6,774 nucleotides of DNA from Lachnospiraceae bacterium (lineage in GTDB: Bacteria > Bacillota > Clostridia > Lachnospirales > Lachnospiraceae). Where the stretch lies: positions 1 to 6,774 of the forward strand of contig JAAUZS010000024.1 in assembly GCA_014804495.1 (NCBI GenBank), read 5' to 3'. The position numbers were made by a program, and so were the translations under genes. Numbering within the stretch: the first letter of the stretch is position 1; each line of letters opens with the position of its first letter. The notes beneath the pieces were generated by a model. It was not told where the DNA came from, did not search any database, and saw only the letters and a list, made by a program, of their open reading frames with translations. Positions 1-6,550 of the stretch are shown piece after piece.

Positions 1-32
1 TACTTTATTTTATCCTAAAAAGAGGTCTTATA

Positions 33-1259
33 ATGAAATATATTGAACGGGCATTAGAACGTAAATTTATACGTATGAGTTCATTTTTCAAAGCAGTTCT
101 TGTGACAGGAGCAAGACAGGTCGGAAAGACTACTATGTTAAGGCACTTGGCGGATGAGCAAAACCGCACTTATGTTTCTATGGATAACATGATGGCGCGT
201 ACGCTTGCAAAATCCGATCCGGTGCTTTTTTTTCAGACCTATAAAGTTCCGATAATTATTGATGAAATACAGAAAGCTCCGGAGTTGTTCGAGCAGATTA
301 AAATTATGTGTGATGAAAGTGAAGAACGAGGCTTATTCTGGCTTACCGGCTCACAGCAATACAAAATGATGAAAAATATCAGAGAAACTCTCGCAGGCAG
401 AATCGGAATTCTTGAACTATACAGTATGTCAAAGAGTGAAGTAGAAGGGATTACTTTCACGAATGAACTGGATTTTTCCCTGCCATGCTTGCTTGCAAGA
501 CAACCGCTTGCGAAAAAAAATGATATTGTAGATGTGTTTGAATATATTTGGAGAGGCGGTATGCCGGATGCGCTGTATGCTGATGCAGAGCAAAGACAGG
601 AGTATTTTAATTCCTATATTGAAACTTATCTCATGCGGGATGTGTCCGAAGAGGGCGGTATTACCGACACGGTTAGATTTCGAAAATTTCTAAGTGCCTG
701 CGCGGCTTTAGCTGCCGAACAGATAAATTATAAAACTTTGGCAGAAGCGGCGGAAATTTCACAGCCGACTGCTAAGTCATGGATAATGCTGCTGCAAGGT
801 ATGGGAATTATATACTTATTACAACCTTATGCAAATAATGAACTGAAACGGCTTACTAAAACACCAAAGCTTTATTTTTGCGATACAGGTTTGTGCGCCT
901 ATCTTTCTATGTGGCTGACCAGAGACACGCTGATGAATGGAGCGGTAAGCAGACAATATTTTGAAAATTATGTTATAATGGAATTAGTGAAAAATTATTC
1001 CTATTCGCCATCAAAAGCCAACCTGGCTTATTACAGGGATTCCAATGCAAAAGAAATTGATGTGTTTGTAGAAGAAAATGGAATAATTCATCCGTTGGAG
1101 ATTAAAAAATCAGCGAATCCTGACAGGCGTGAAGTTAAAAAATATGAACTGCTTGATAAGGCAAAGCTGGAACGGGGCAGTGGCGGTATTGTCTGTATGT
1201 GCGAGGAAGTCATTCCGATTGATGACAAAAATTGCTTTATTCCAGCCAATTTGATTTAA
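33..1259 (+). CDS. AAA-type ATPase with C-terminal DUF4143 domain
   Basis: This 408-residue protein has the architecture of the AAA_14/DUF4143 ATPases, a widespread and patchily distributed family of unknown substrate. A Walker A motif (GARQVGKT, residues 26-33) follows a short N-terminal helix. A Walker B motif (PIIIDEIQ, 73-80) and a sensor-like segment (WLTGSQQ, starting near 103) follow, then a GRI motif that may supply an arginine finger. From about residue 165 the DUF4143 part begins with RGGMPDAL, followed by a winged-helix-like stretch (about 225-270). The C-terminus carries a PD-(D/E)XK-like pattern, E341-I-D343 and E356-I-K358; whether it cleaves nucleic acid is not established for the family. 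The ATG at 33 follows AGAGG (21-25) at a 7-base spacing. No signal peptide or membrane segment is visible, so it should be cytoplasmic. It lies 22 bases before the phosphorylase gene and may be co-transcribed with it, though no functional link is known. The family call is firm; the role is unknown. Confidence 0.9.
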   Translation: MKYIERALERKFIRMSSFFKAVLVTGARQVGKTTMLRHLADEQNRTYVSMDNMMARTLAKSDPVLFFQTYKVPIIIDEIQKAPELFEQIKIMCDESEERGLFWLTGSQQYKMMKNIRETLAGRIGILELYSMSKSEVEGITFTNELDFSLPCLLARQPLAKKNDIVDVFEYIWRGGMPDALYADAEQRQEYFNSYIETYLMRDVSEEGGITDTVRFRKFLSACAALAAEQINYKTLAEAAEISQPTAKSWIMLLQGMGIIYLLQPYANNELKRLTKTPKLYFCDTGLCAYLSMWLTRDTLMNGAVSRQYFENYVIMELVKNYSYSPSKANLAYYRDSNAKEIDVFVEENGIIHPLEIKKSANPDRREVKKYELLDKAKLERGSGGIVCMCEEVIPIDDKNCFIPANLI

Positions 1260-1281
1260 GTAGAGAAAGGAACCAATTATT

Positions 1282-2586
1282 ATGAGAATGTACGATTTAA
1301 TAATGAAAAAACGTAGCGGCAGCACACTTAATACAGAAGAGATTAATTACATGATTTCCGAATACACCGCCGGAAGCATTCCTGATTATCAGATGTCCGC
1401 CATGATGATGGCAATATATTTTAACGGCATGACTGAAACAGAGACGGCGGATTTAACTATGGCTATGGCACATAGCGGCGATATGCTGGATTTATCGGCT
1501 ATTGAAGGGGTTAAAGTGGACAAGCACTCGACCGGAGGCGTTGGAGACAAAACTTCGATTGCGCTTGCACCCATGGTAGCGGCATGTGGCGTTAAAATAG
1601 CTAAAATGAGCGGCAGGGGACTCGGACATACAGGAGGAACCATAGATAAATTAGAGAGCTTTTCGGGCTTTTCTACAGGAATTACTTCCGAGCATTTTAT
1701 TAATCAGGTAAATGAAATTGGCATTTCCATTATGGGACAGACACTAGACTTAGCGCCTGCGGATAAGAAACTCTATGCGCTTAGGGATGTGACGGCAACT
1801 GTAGACAATATGTCGCTTATCGCAAGTTCTATTATGAGTAAAAAGCTGGCTTCCGGTGCAGATGCAATAGTGCTGGATGTCAAAACGGGAAGTGGCGCAT
1901 TTATGAAAAAAGAAGAGGATGCGTTCGCGTTAGCAAAGGAAATGGTTGAACTCGGAAAGCATGCAGGAAGAAAAATGGCGGCAATTGTTTCGGATATGGA
2001 CCAGCCGTTAGGATTTGCTGTAGGTAATGCGCTTGAAGTAAAAGAGGCTATAGAAACCCTTAATGGAAACGGACCGTCAGACTTCGTAGAGTTATGTATG
2101 ACTCTAGGCACTCAGATGATTCTTGCGGGTGGTATGGCGGAAAATGCAGCGCAGGCAACAGCTATGCTAAAAGATGTGATTGAAGACGGAACGGCACTTG
2201 ATAAACTTGCCGCTTTTATGGAAGCGCAGGGCGGAGATGCATCAGCCGTTTATGATACTTCACTGCTGCCAAAAGCTTCAATCATAGAAGAAATAGCATC
2301 TGAGAAAGAAGGCTATGTAGAGAAAATAATATGTGACGAAATCGGAATCTGTTCTCTTATCCTCGGCGGCGGCAGAGAAACCAAAGAAAGTGAGATTGAC
2401 TTGGCAGTAGGTCTTGTTTTACATAAAAAAGTGGGAGATTACGTAAAAAAGGGAGAATCTTTAGCAACCATCCACGCCAATGACTTAAATAAGCTAGCGC
2501 AAGCCAAGGAACGCTTCTTAAAAGCATATTCATTCAGCAATAAGCCTGTAGAAAGAAACAAATTTATAAAAGGAATCCTTCAATAA
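1282..2586 (+). CDS. pdp: pyrimidine-nucleoside phosphorylase
   Basis: This cytoplasmic enzyme splits uridine, thymidine or deoxyuridine with phosphate, giving the free base and (deoxy)ribose-1-phosphate for pyrimidine salvage. At 434 residues it matches the usual family length. The helical N-terminal domain is followed by the phosphate-binding segment KVDKHSTGGVGDKTS (78-92). The family signature SGRGLGHTGGTIDKLE spans 110-125. The pyrimidine-contacting residues R168, S183 and K187 are all present at the numbering known for the Geobacillus enzyme. K108, just before the signature, is as I recall the residue separating dual-specificity PyNP from strict thymidine phosphorylase (deoA), so I prefer pdp. 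A C-terminal lobe with a biotinyl-like barrel (GLVLHKKVGDYVKKGE, near 378-393) completes the fold. The ATG follows AAAGGA (1266-1271) with a 10-base gap; a second ATG two codons later is less likely. No other nucleoside-catabolism gene is in the window. The gene ends just before a strong terminator and appears intact. Confidence 0.96.
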   Translation: MRMYDLIMKKRSGSTLNTEEINYMISEYTAGSIPDYQMSAMMMAIYFNGMTETETADLTMAMAHSGDMLDLSAIEGVKVDKHSTGGVGDKTSIALAPMVAACGVKIAKMSGRGLGHTGGTIDKLESFSGFSTGITSEHFINQVNEIGISIMGQTLDLAPADKKLYALRDVTATVDNMSLIASSIMSKKLASGADAIVLDVKTGSGAFMKKEEDAFALAKEMVELGKHAGRKMAAIVSDMDQPLGFAVGNALEVKEAIETLNGNGPSDFVELCMTLGTQMILAGGMAENAAQATAMLKDVIEDGTALDKLAAFMEAQGGDASAVYDTSLLPKASIIEEIASEKEGYVEKIICDEIGICSLILGGGRETKESEIDLAVGLVLHKKVGDYVKKGESLATIHANDLNKLAQAKERFLKAYSFSNKPVERNKFIKGILQ

Positions 2587-2590
2587 CCAG

Positions 2591-2667
2591 AACGTAACCA
2601 ACATAAACAAAATAAGGAGCGATTTCGCTTGCGGTGAGCTCCTTATTTTGTTTATGTTGGTTACGTT
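2591..2667 (+). terminator. intrinsic terminator inside a perfect 30-bp inverted repeat
   Basis: Arms 2591-2620 and 2638-2667 are exact reverse complements over all 30 bases, with a 17-base loop (2621-2637). The GC-rich core AAGGAGC/GCTCCTT followed by ATTTTGTTT has the form of a rho-independent terminator. The mirrored A-rich left arm would let it work on the other strand too. It starts 4 bases after the phosphorylase stop codon and should separate that transcript from the downstream sporulation cluster. The outer 20 bp of pairing exceed what termination needs. Confidence 0.87.
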
Positions 2668-2709
2668 TGTGAACTGCAATACCTGTAATACCGGTTTTGC
2701 AATTTAAGT

Positions 2710-2738
2710 GCATCATTCCATAATTAAGTTCATATAGT
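2710..2738 (+). promoter_or_regulatory. candidate sigma-E-like promoter for the yqfC cluster
   Basis: CATATAGT (2731-2738) resembles the sporulation sigma-E -10 element (CATACA-T). About 13 bases upstream, GCATCATT (2710-2717) is a looser match to the -35 element (GCATATT-like). Transcription would start near 2745, leaving about 25 bases of leader before the ATG at 2770. Mother-cell sigma-E control is reported for yqfC/yqfD in Bacillus subtilis, which fits. An overlapping alternative is a vegetative promoter, TTGCAA (2697-2702), an 18-base spacer and TAATTA (2721-2726). Both are weak matches made by eye. Confidence 0.35.
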
Positions 2739-2769
2739 ATATTGTGAAAAATAAATTTTGGATATTACT

Positions 2770-3057
2770 ATGAGAAAACCCACTAAACTATCGCTGTCAC
2801 GGCAAAAAGAAATAATCGTGGAATCCTTAAAGCTTCCCAAAGACTCCATGCTCGGGGCATCAATCGTTACCATAACCGGTAGCAGGGAAGCCTTTGTAGA
2901 GAATTATAAGGGGATTTTGGAATATTCAAAAGAATCCATTGTCCTTCAGGGAAAAAACTGCAGAATCTGTTTTCAGGGCAAAGAACTGACCATAGATTAC
3001 TATACCGGGGAAGATATGAAAATAATCGGCAATATTGAAAGTCTGAGGTATTTATAA
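2770..3057 (+). CDS. yqfC: sporulation protein YqfC (YabP/YqfC family)
   Basis: This is a small soluble protein of 95 residues, the family's usual size. Recognisable features are the LKLPKDSMLGASIVTITG segment near residues 20-37, the NYKGILEYS core and the C-terminal LTIDYYTGEDMKIIGNIE stretch. YqfC/YabP proteins are made during sporulation; their biochemical role is not defined, although yqfC is almost always paired with yqfD, as it is here 3 bases downstream. The start is uncertain. I chose the ATG at 2770 because its product begins where homologues usually begin. An in-frame TTG at 2758 would add four residues (MDIT) but has no ribosome binding site. The ATG also has only a weak one (TGGA, about 2759-2762), so expression may be modest or restricted to sporulation. 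It is the first gene of the downstream cluster, behind a possible sigma-E-like promoter. Confidence 0.87.
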   Translation: MRKPTKLSLSRQKEIIVESLKLPKDSMLGASIVTITGSREAFVENYKGILEYSKESIVLQGKNCRICFQGKELTIDYYTGEDMKIIGNIESLRYL

Positions 3058-3060
3058 TTT

Positions 3061-4332
3061 ATGCTTAATTGGATTCAATACTTAAAAGGCTATGTTTCCA
3101 TCAAGGTATGGGGATATTCTACTGAAAGATTCTTAAATCTGTGTGGAAACCATGATATTTTGGTTTGGGATATCGAAAACCACGGTGATTATTATACGAT
3201 GAAGGTCAGCTTGAAAGGTTTTTTTTCGTTGAAAACACTTCTTAGAAAAACCGGTACGCGGGCAGTCATATTGCAAAAATATGGACTGCCTTTTTTTACG
3301 CCCAAAATAAAAAAACGGAAAATATTTGTATTGGGTATGCTCGCATGTCTGGCGTTCTGGATGTTTACAACAAGGTATATCTGGGATATTAAGATCGAAG
3401 GAAACTATACTATTACAGAGGATGTGCTTATGGATTATCTGGAAACACAGGGTGTCCATACCGCGATGAAAAAGAAAGATTTACATATAGAAGAATTGGA
3501 AATGCAGCTGCGTGAAAAATATGATGTTATTACATGGACGTCAGTAAAGGTGGAAGGGACCTCTCTGATTGTTAAGCTGCGCGAAAACGAAACTATTGAT
3601 TATGACTCTTTCGGTCAATCGAATCAGAATGTTGTTCTAAAGGACGGTGATGTCGGAAACTGCAGTGATATCGTTGCAGCCAAAGATGGAATCATAGTGT
3701 ATATGATTACCAGAAAAGGCGTTCCGCAGGTGGCTGTGGGAGATACGGTTGTAGAAGGCCAGACCCTTGTATGCGGCGCCGTACCGGTTTATAATGAAGA
3801 TGCGACTGTGAGAGGATATCAGTATTATGATGCTGACGCAGATATAATGATATTATATGAGAAAGCTTTTTCCGTAGAAAAAAAGGTTGCTTACATTGAA
3901 AAAGAGTATTCCGGGAAAGAGAAAAAGATATTGATATTTGGTTTAAATGATAAAGAATGGAATCTTTCACTGGGAAGAATAAAATATGAATCCTATGATG
4001 TGGCAGGAGAAAAAAAGCAGGTTAAGCTATTGGACCATCTGTTTTTGCCTGTTTTTTACGGTACGAAATATGCAAAAGAATATTCATGGATAAAGAAAAT
4101 TCATACTGAAGAAGAGATGGAAAAGATTATGGAAGAGGAATTTAAGAAAATATTAATGACATTAAAAGAAAAAGGGGTACAAATTACGGAAAAAAATGTT
4201 ACAATAAAAAAGAATGAGGATAAATGGATAATGGATATCAGTCTGCAATTGACACAAGAGGCTGTGAAAAAAGTTAAAAATGAAACTCCGGAAATCCCCG
4301 TTACAGAAAATGAAGAGGCAGTGATAGAATAG
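3061..4332 (+). CDS. yqfD: sporulation protein YqfD
   Basis: This 423-residue membrane protein belongs to the YqfD family, which is required for or associated with sporulation in Firmicutes; its molecular mechanism is not settled. An N-terminal domain of about 80 residues (opening with WIQYLKGYVSIKVWG) precedes a basic stretch, KIKKRK (82-87). One hydrophobic transmembrane helix follows at about 88-104. Directly after it, IWDIKIEGNYTITEDVL and the next 60 residues (about 107-178) resemble a POTRA-like fold of the FtsQ type. The remaining mixed alpha/beta domain and a charged, acidic tail probably lie outside the cytoplasm; that topology is inferred from the positive residues before the helix. 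The ATG lies 3 bases after the yqfC stop, with GAGG (3045-3048) 12 bases upstream, so translation is probably coupled. The stop codon TAG abuts the next gene's TTG start in the same frame. Confidence 0.92.
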   Translation: MLNWIQYLKGYVSIKVWGYSTERFLNLCGNHDILVWDIENHGDYYTMKVSLKGFFSLKTLLRKTGTRAVILQKYGLPFFTPKIKKRKIFVLGMLACLAFWMFTTRYIWDIKIEGNYTITEDVLMDYLETQGVHTAMKKKDLHIEELEMQLREKYDVITWTSVKVEGTSLIVKLRENETIDYDSFGQSNQNVVLKDGDVGNCSDIVAAKDGIIVYMITRKGVPQVAVGDTVVEGQTLVCGAVPVYNEDATVRGYQYYDADADIMILYEKAFSVEKKVAYIEKEYSGKEKKILIFGLNDKEWNLSLGRIKYESYDVAGEKKQVKLLDHLFLPVFYGTKYAKEYSWIKKIHTEEEMEKIMEEEFKKILMTLKEKGVQITEKNVTIKKNEDKWIMDISLQLTQEAVKKVKNETPEIPVTENEEAVIE

Positions 4333-5349
4333 TTGGCAGAGGAATTTACGCTCGAATTGGATCTTCCAATGGAGCATATGAGGAATCTTTTTGGGGAATA
4401 TGATACTTACATCAAAAAGATTGAAAAAGATTTTCAGGTAATAATAGTAAACAGAGATGGTGTAGTAAAGATAAGCGGCAGACAGCAGGATGCAGTAAGA
4501 GCTGCAGGAATTATGAAGGAGCTTGCCACTCTGTCGGAAAGAGGCAATGCTTTGCAGGAACAAAACGTAGATTATGCAATTGAGATGGGAAAAGAGAATA
4601 AGGAAGACGTTCTTCTCACGATTGATGAGGACTGCATATGTCATACAATAAGCGGAAAACCCATTAAGCCAAAAACTTTAGGTCAGAAACAATATGTGGA
4701 TGCCATTCGAAATAATATGATCGTATTCGGACTTGGACCCGCAGGTACAGGAAAGACTTATCTGGCGATGGCAATGGCGATAACGGCCTTTAAGAGCAAT
4801 GAAGTGGGAAGGATCATCCTGACAAGACCTGCTATTGAAGCGGGAGAGAAACTGGGATTTCTGCCCGGTGATTTACAGAGCAAGGTTGACCCCTATCTAC
4901 GTCCCCTATATGATGCGCTGTATCAGATAATGGGCGCAGAGAGTTTTGCTAAGAATATGGAGAAGGGATTGATTGAAGTCGCTCCGCTCGCATACATGAG
5001 AGGACGTACGTTGGACAACGCCTATATTATTCTGGATGAGGCGCAGAATACGACGCCAGCTCAGATGAAGATGTTTTTAACCAGAATCGGGTTCGGCTCC
5101 AAAGTTATCATAACCGGAGACGCATCACAGAAAGATTTGGCGCCAAATACGAAGTCTGGGCTGGATATAGCGGTAAAAGTCTTATCAAAGATTGACGATA
5201 TTGCTTTTTGTAATCTTACAAGTAAAGATGTTGTAAGACATCCGCTTGTCCAAAAAATCGTCAAGGCATATGAAACATATGAAGCTAAAGAACAAAATTA
5301 CGATAAAAAACGAAGAAATAGGAATTTTGAACATGGAAGAAAACAATAA
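4333..5349 (+). CDS. phoH: PhoH family ATPase (PhoH/PhoL type)
   Basis: This cytoplasmic 338-residue protein is a PhoH-like P-loop ATPase. The family is linked to RNA metabolism by genetic context and by fusions to RNA-binding domains, and the neighbouring ybeY (an endoribonuclease in rRNA processing) supports that here. An N-terminal KH-like region (about 15-70) contains LFGEYDTYIKKIEKDFQV. The ATPase core has Walker A GPAGTGKT (135-142), the segment LTRPAIEAGEKLGFLPGDL, RPLYDAL, APLAYMRGRTL, Walker B YIILDEAQN (231-239), a TGD motif and VVRHPLV near the end. All match the family closely. The start is the TTG directly after the yqfD stop, with AGAGG (4314-4318) 14 bases upstream, which is rather far. 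The ATG at 4369 (residue 13) is an alternative, but it lacks a nearby ribosome binding site and would trim the N-terminal region. The basic tail after the core (KKRRNRNFEHGRKQ) is lineage-specific and overlaps the next gene by 17 bases. Confidence 0.95.
   Translation: MAEEFTLELDLPMEHMRNLFGEYDTYIKKIEKDFQVIIVNRDGVVKISGRQQDAVRAAGIMKELATLSERGNALQEQNVDYAIEMGKENKEDVLLTIDEDCICHTISGKPIKPKTLGQKQYVDAIRNNMIVFGLGPAGTGKTYLAMAMAITAFKSNEVGRIILTRPAIEAGEKLGFLPGDLQSKVDPYLRPLYDALYQIMGAESFAKNMEKGLIEVAPLAYMRGRTLDNAYIILDEAQNTTPAQMKMFLTRIGFGSKVIITGDASQKDLAPNTKSGLDIAVKVLSKIDDIAFCNLTSKDVVRHPLVQKIVKAYETYEAKEQNYDKKRRNRNFEHGRKQ
5320..5324 (+). promoter_or_regulatory. ribosome binding site that fixes the HD-family gene start
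   Basis: AGGAA lies 8 bases before the ATG at 5333, inside the end of phoH. It favours a start at 5333 over the far-upstream in-frame TTG at 5246, whose product would begin with a basic stretch (SKKSSRHMKHMKLKNK) that is simply phoH sequence read in another frame. Confidence 0.7.
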
Positions 5350-6550
5350 TAAGCAGCAAATATGGCAAAAAATAAAGGTAACAATAGAGTTTGTATTGTT
5401 ATTTGTATTATCAGGAGCGATTGCAGGAATCGGGAGCTTACTTTATGGAGTAAGCGATGCAGAAATCATCTGCAATACGGTTATGGTATTATTGGGGACA
5501 GGCATTGTTATTTTTTCACTGTCAGCCAGTGAAATATATGAGCTCTATTTTTATCCGAATCAGGGAAACTATGGAAAATTTACTATTTTCTATTTAATGG
5601 GACTTGCATTATCCCTTTTGTTTCCGCTGCTGCCGGTATCGGGCTGGCCTTTTTTGATAATTTTTGTACTGCTCAGTTTATTCAGCAACAGCATATCAGG
5701 TCTGGTTTCAGGCAGCGTATGCCTTATGCTTTCTGTCATGTTGATGAATGGTGGAAGTATAAGAGGATTCTTTCTGTACTTCATCAGTGGTTTGGTCGGC
5801 ATTATGGTATTCAGCAGATTGAACGAATCATTTAGGGTAGGAATACCCGCATTCATTTCCTTATTGTGTCTGATGATTTGTCTGCTTGTGAATGCAGTTT
5901 TATTTGAAGGCGATGATCGGTCTGTACCACAGTTTATTATAATACTAATCAATTTGATGGTTAATTTCATACTGTTACTTATTATACTGAAAATATTCAG
6001 CAATAATGTAATCCATAAGAGCAGGAATAAATACATGGACTTGAATGACCCTGAATTCCCACTGCTTGTGCAGTTAAAGGAGTTATCCAAGGAAGAATAC
6101 TATCATGCGGTACACACCGCTTATTTGTGTGATAAAATAGCTAAGCGCTTAGGGTATGATGACACGGTTGTCAAGGCATGCGGATACTATCATAGGATTG
6201 GAATACTAAAAGGAGAAGTTTCGTGGGAAAATACGCAGGAAATTTGCGCAGAATACCATATACCGAATGAAGTCAGAAGGATATTGGAAGAATACGTGGT
6301 TCCCTCAGAGACAATAGTATCGAAGGAAACTATGGTGGTTCTATTTGCTGACTGCATAGTCTCGTCGATAAGCCGCTTGTTTGCCAAAGATTCCAAAGCC
6401 AAATTGGATTATGAAAAGATTATTGAAACTATTTTTAATAATAAGATGAAGTCGGAAGATATGTGGAAAAACTCTATGTCGCTTGGAGAACTGAAGGAAA
6501 TGAGAAAGATTTTCAGTGAGGAAAAATTATACTATGACTTTTTACGTTGA
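5333..6550 (+). CDS. PgpH/YqfF-like 7TM membrane protein with degenerate HD domain
   Basis: Starting at ATG 5333, this 405-residue protein occupies the slot held in many Firmicutes by PgpH/YqfF, a membrane cyclic-di-AMP phosphodiesterase of about 700 residues or more. Eight hydrophobic stretches (about 16-39, 44-66, 83-102, 105-120, 121-138, 143-160, 169-191, 199-222) fit one N-terminal helix plus the seven-helix core. The large extracellular domain that normally lies between the first two helices is absent. A cytoplasmic segment (YMDLNDPEFPLLVQLKE, about 234-250) matches the family linker before the HD domain. The HD domain is broken: H258 and H287 remain, but the HD pair reads H287-R288 (codon AGG), the following GK reads GI, the later EHHG-type motif is replaced by EEYVVPSE, and only the final aspartate (D340, FADC) is kept. 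Cyclic-di-AMP hydrolysis is therefore unlikely. The reading frame is open and shows no frameshift, so it looks like a maintained protein, not a decaying one. It overlaps phoH and ybeY by 17 bases each. Confidence 0.83.
   Translation: MEENNNKQQIWQKIKVTIEFVLLFVLSGAIAGIGSLLYGVSDAEIICNTVMVLLGTGIVIFSLSASEIYELYFYPNQGNYGKFTIFYLMGLALSLLFPLLPVSGWPFLIIFVLLSLFSNSISGLVSGSVCLMLSVMLMNGGSIRGFFLYFISGLVGIMVFSRLNESFRVGIPAFISLLCLMICLLVNAVLFEGDDRSVPQFIIILINLMVNFILLLIILKIFSNNVIHKSRNKYMDLNDPEFPLLVQLKELSKEEYYHAVHTAYLCDKIAKRLGYDDTVVKACGYYHRIGILKGEVSWENTQEICAEYHIPNEVRRILEEYVVPSETIVSKETMVVLFADCIVSSISRLFAKDSKAKLDYEKIIETIFNNKMKSEDMWKNSMSLGELKEMRKIFSEEKLYYDFLR

Noticed and set aside
974..979. TATAAT within the ATPase gene as an internal promoter for pdp
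   Set aside because: No acceptable -35 element lies at the right distance, and the hexamer falls in ordinary coding sequence more than 300 bases before pdp.
2676..2700. Imperfect inverted repeat GCAATACC/GGTTTTGC as an operator or riboswitch stem
   Set aside because: It has only seven pairs out of eight around a 9-base loop in a short AT-rich leader, shows no conserved riboswitch core, and is as expected by chance.
4249..4277. A perfect TTGACA (4249-4254) near the end of yqfD as a promoter for phoH
   Set aside because: At 17 to 19 bases downstream the sequence offers only AGTTAA/TTAAAA-type matches to a -10 element, and the region is A-rich coding sequence where such hits occur by chance.
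4162..4644. Minus-strand open frame of 160 codons across the yqfD/phoH junction
   Set aside because: It is antisense to two confident genes, its composition is dominated by Phe/Tyr/Ile/Leu as expected from reading A-rich coding sequence backwards, and it resembles no known family.
5246..5332. N-terminal extension of the HD-family protein from a TTG at 5246
   Set aside because: The 29 added residues are phoH coding sequence read in another frame and no ribosome binding site precedes the TTG. The ATG at 5333 has AGGAA at good spacing and gives a family-like N-terminus.
5590..6090. Minus-strand open frame of 166 codons opposite the membrane protein gene
   Set aside because: It lies antisense to the clearly family-like plus-strand coding region, has no recognisable domain and ends within the gene; it is a shadow of the real gene.
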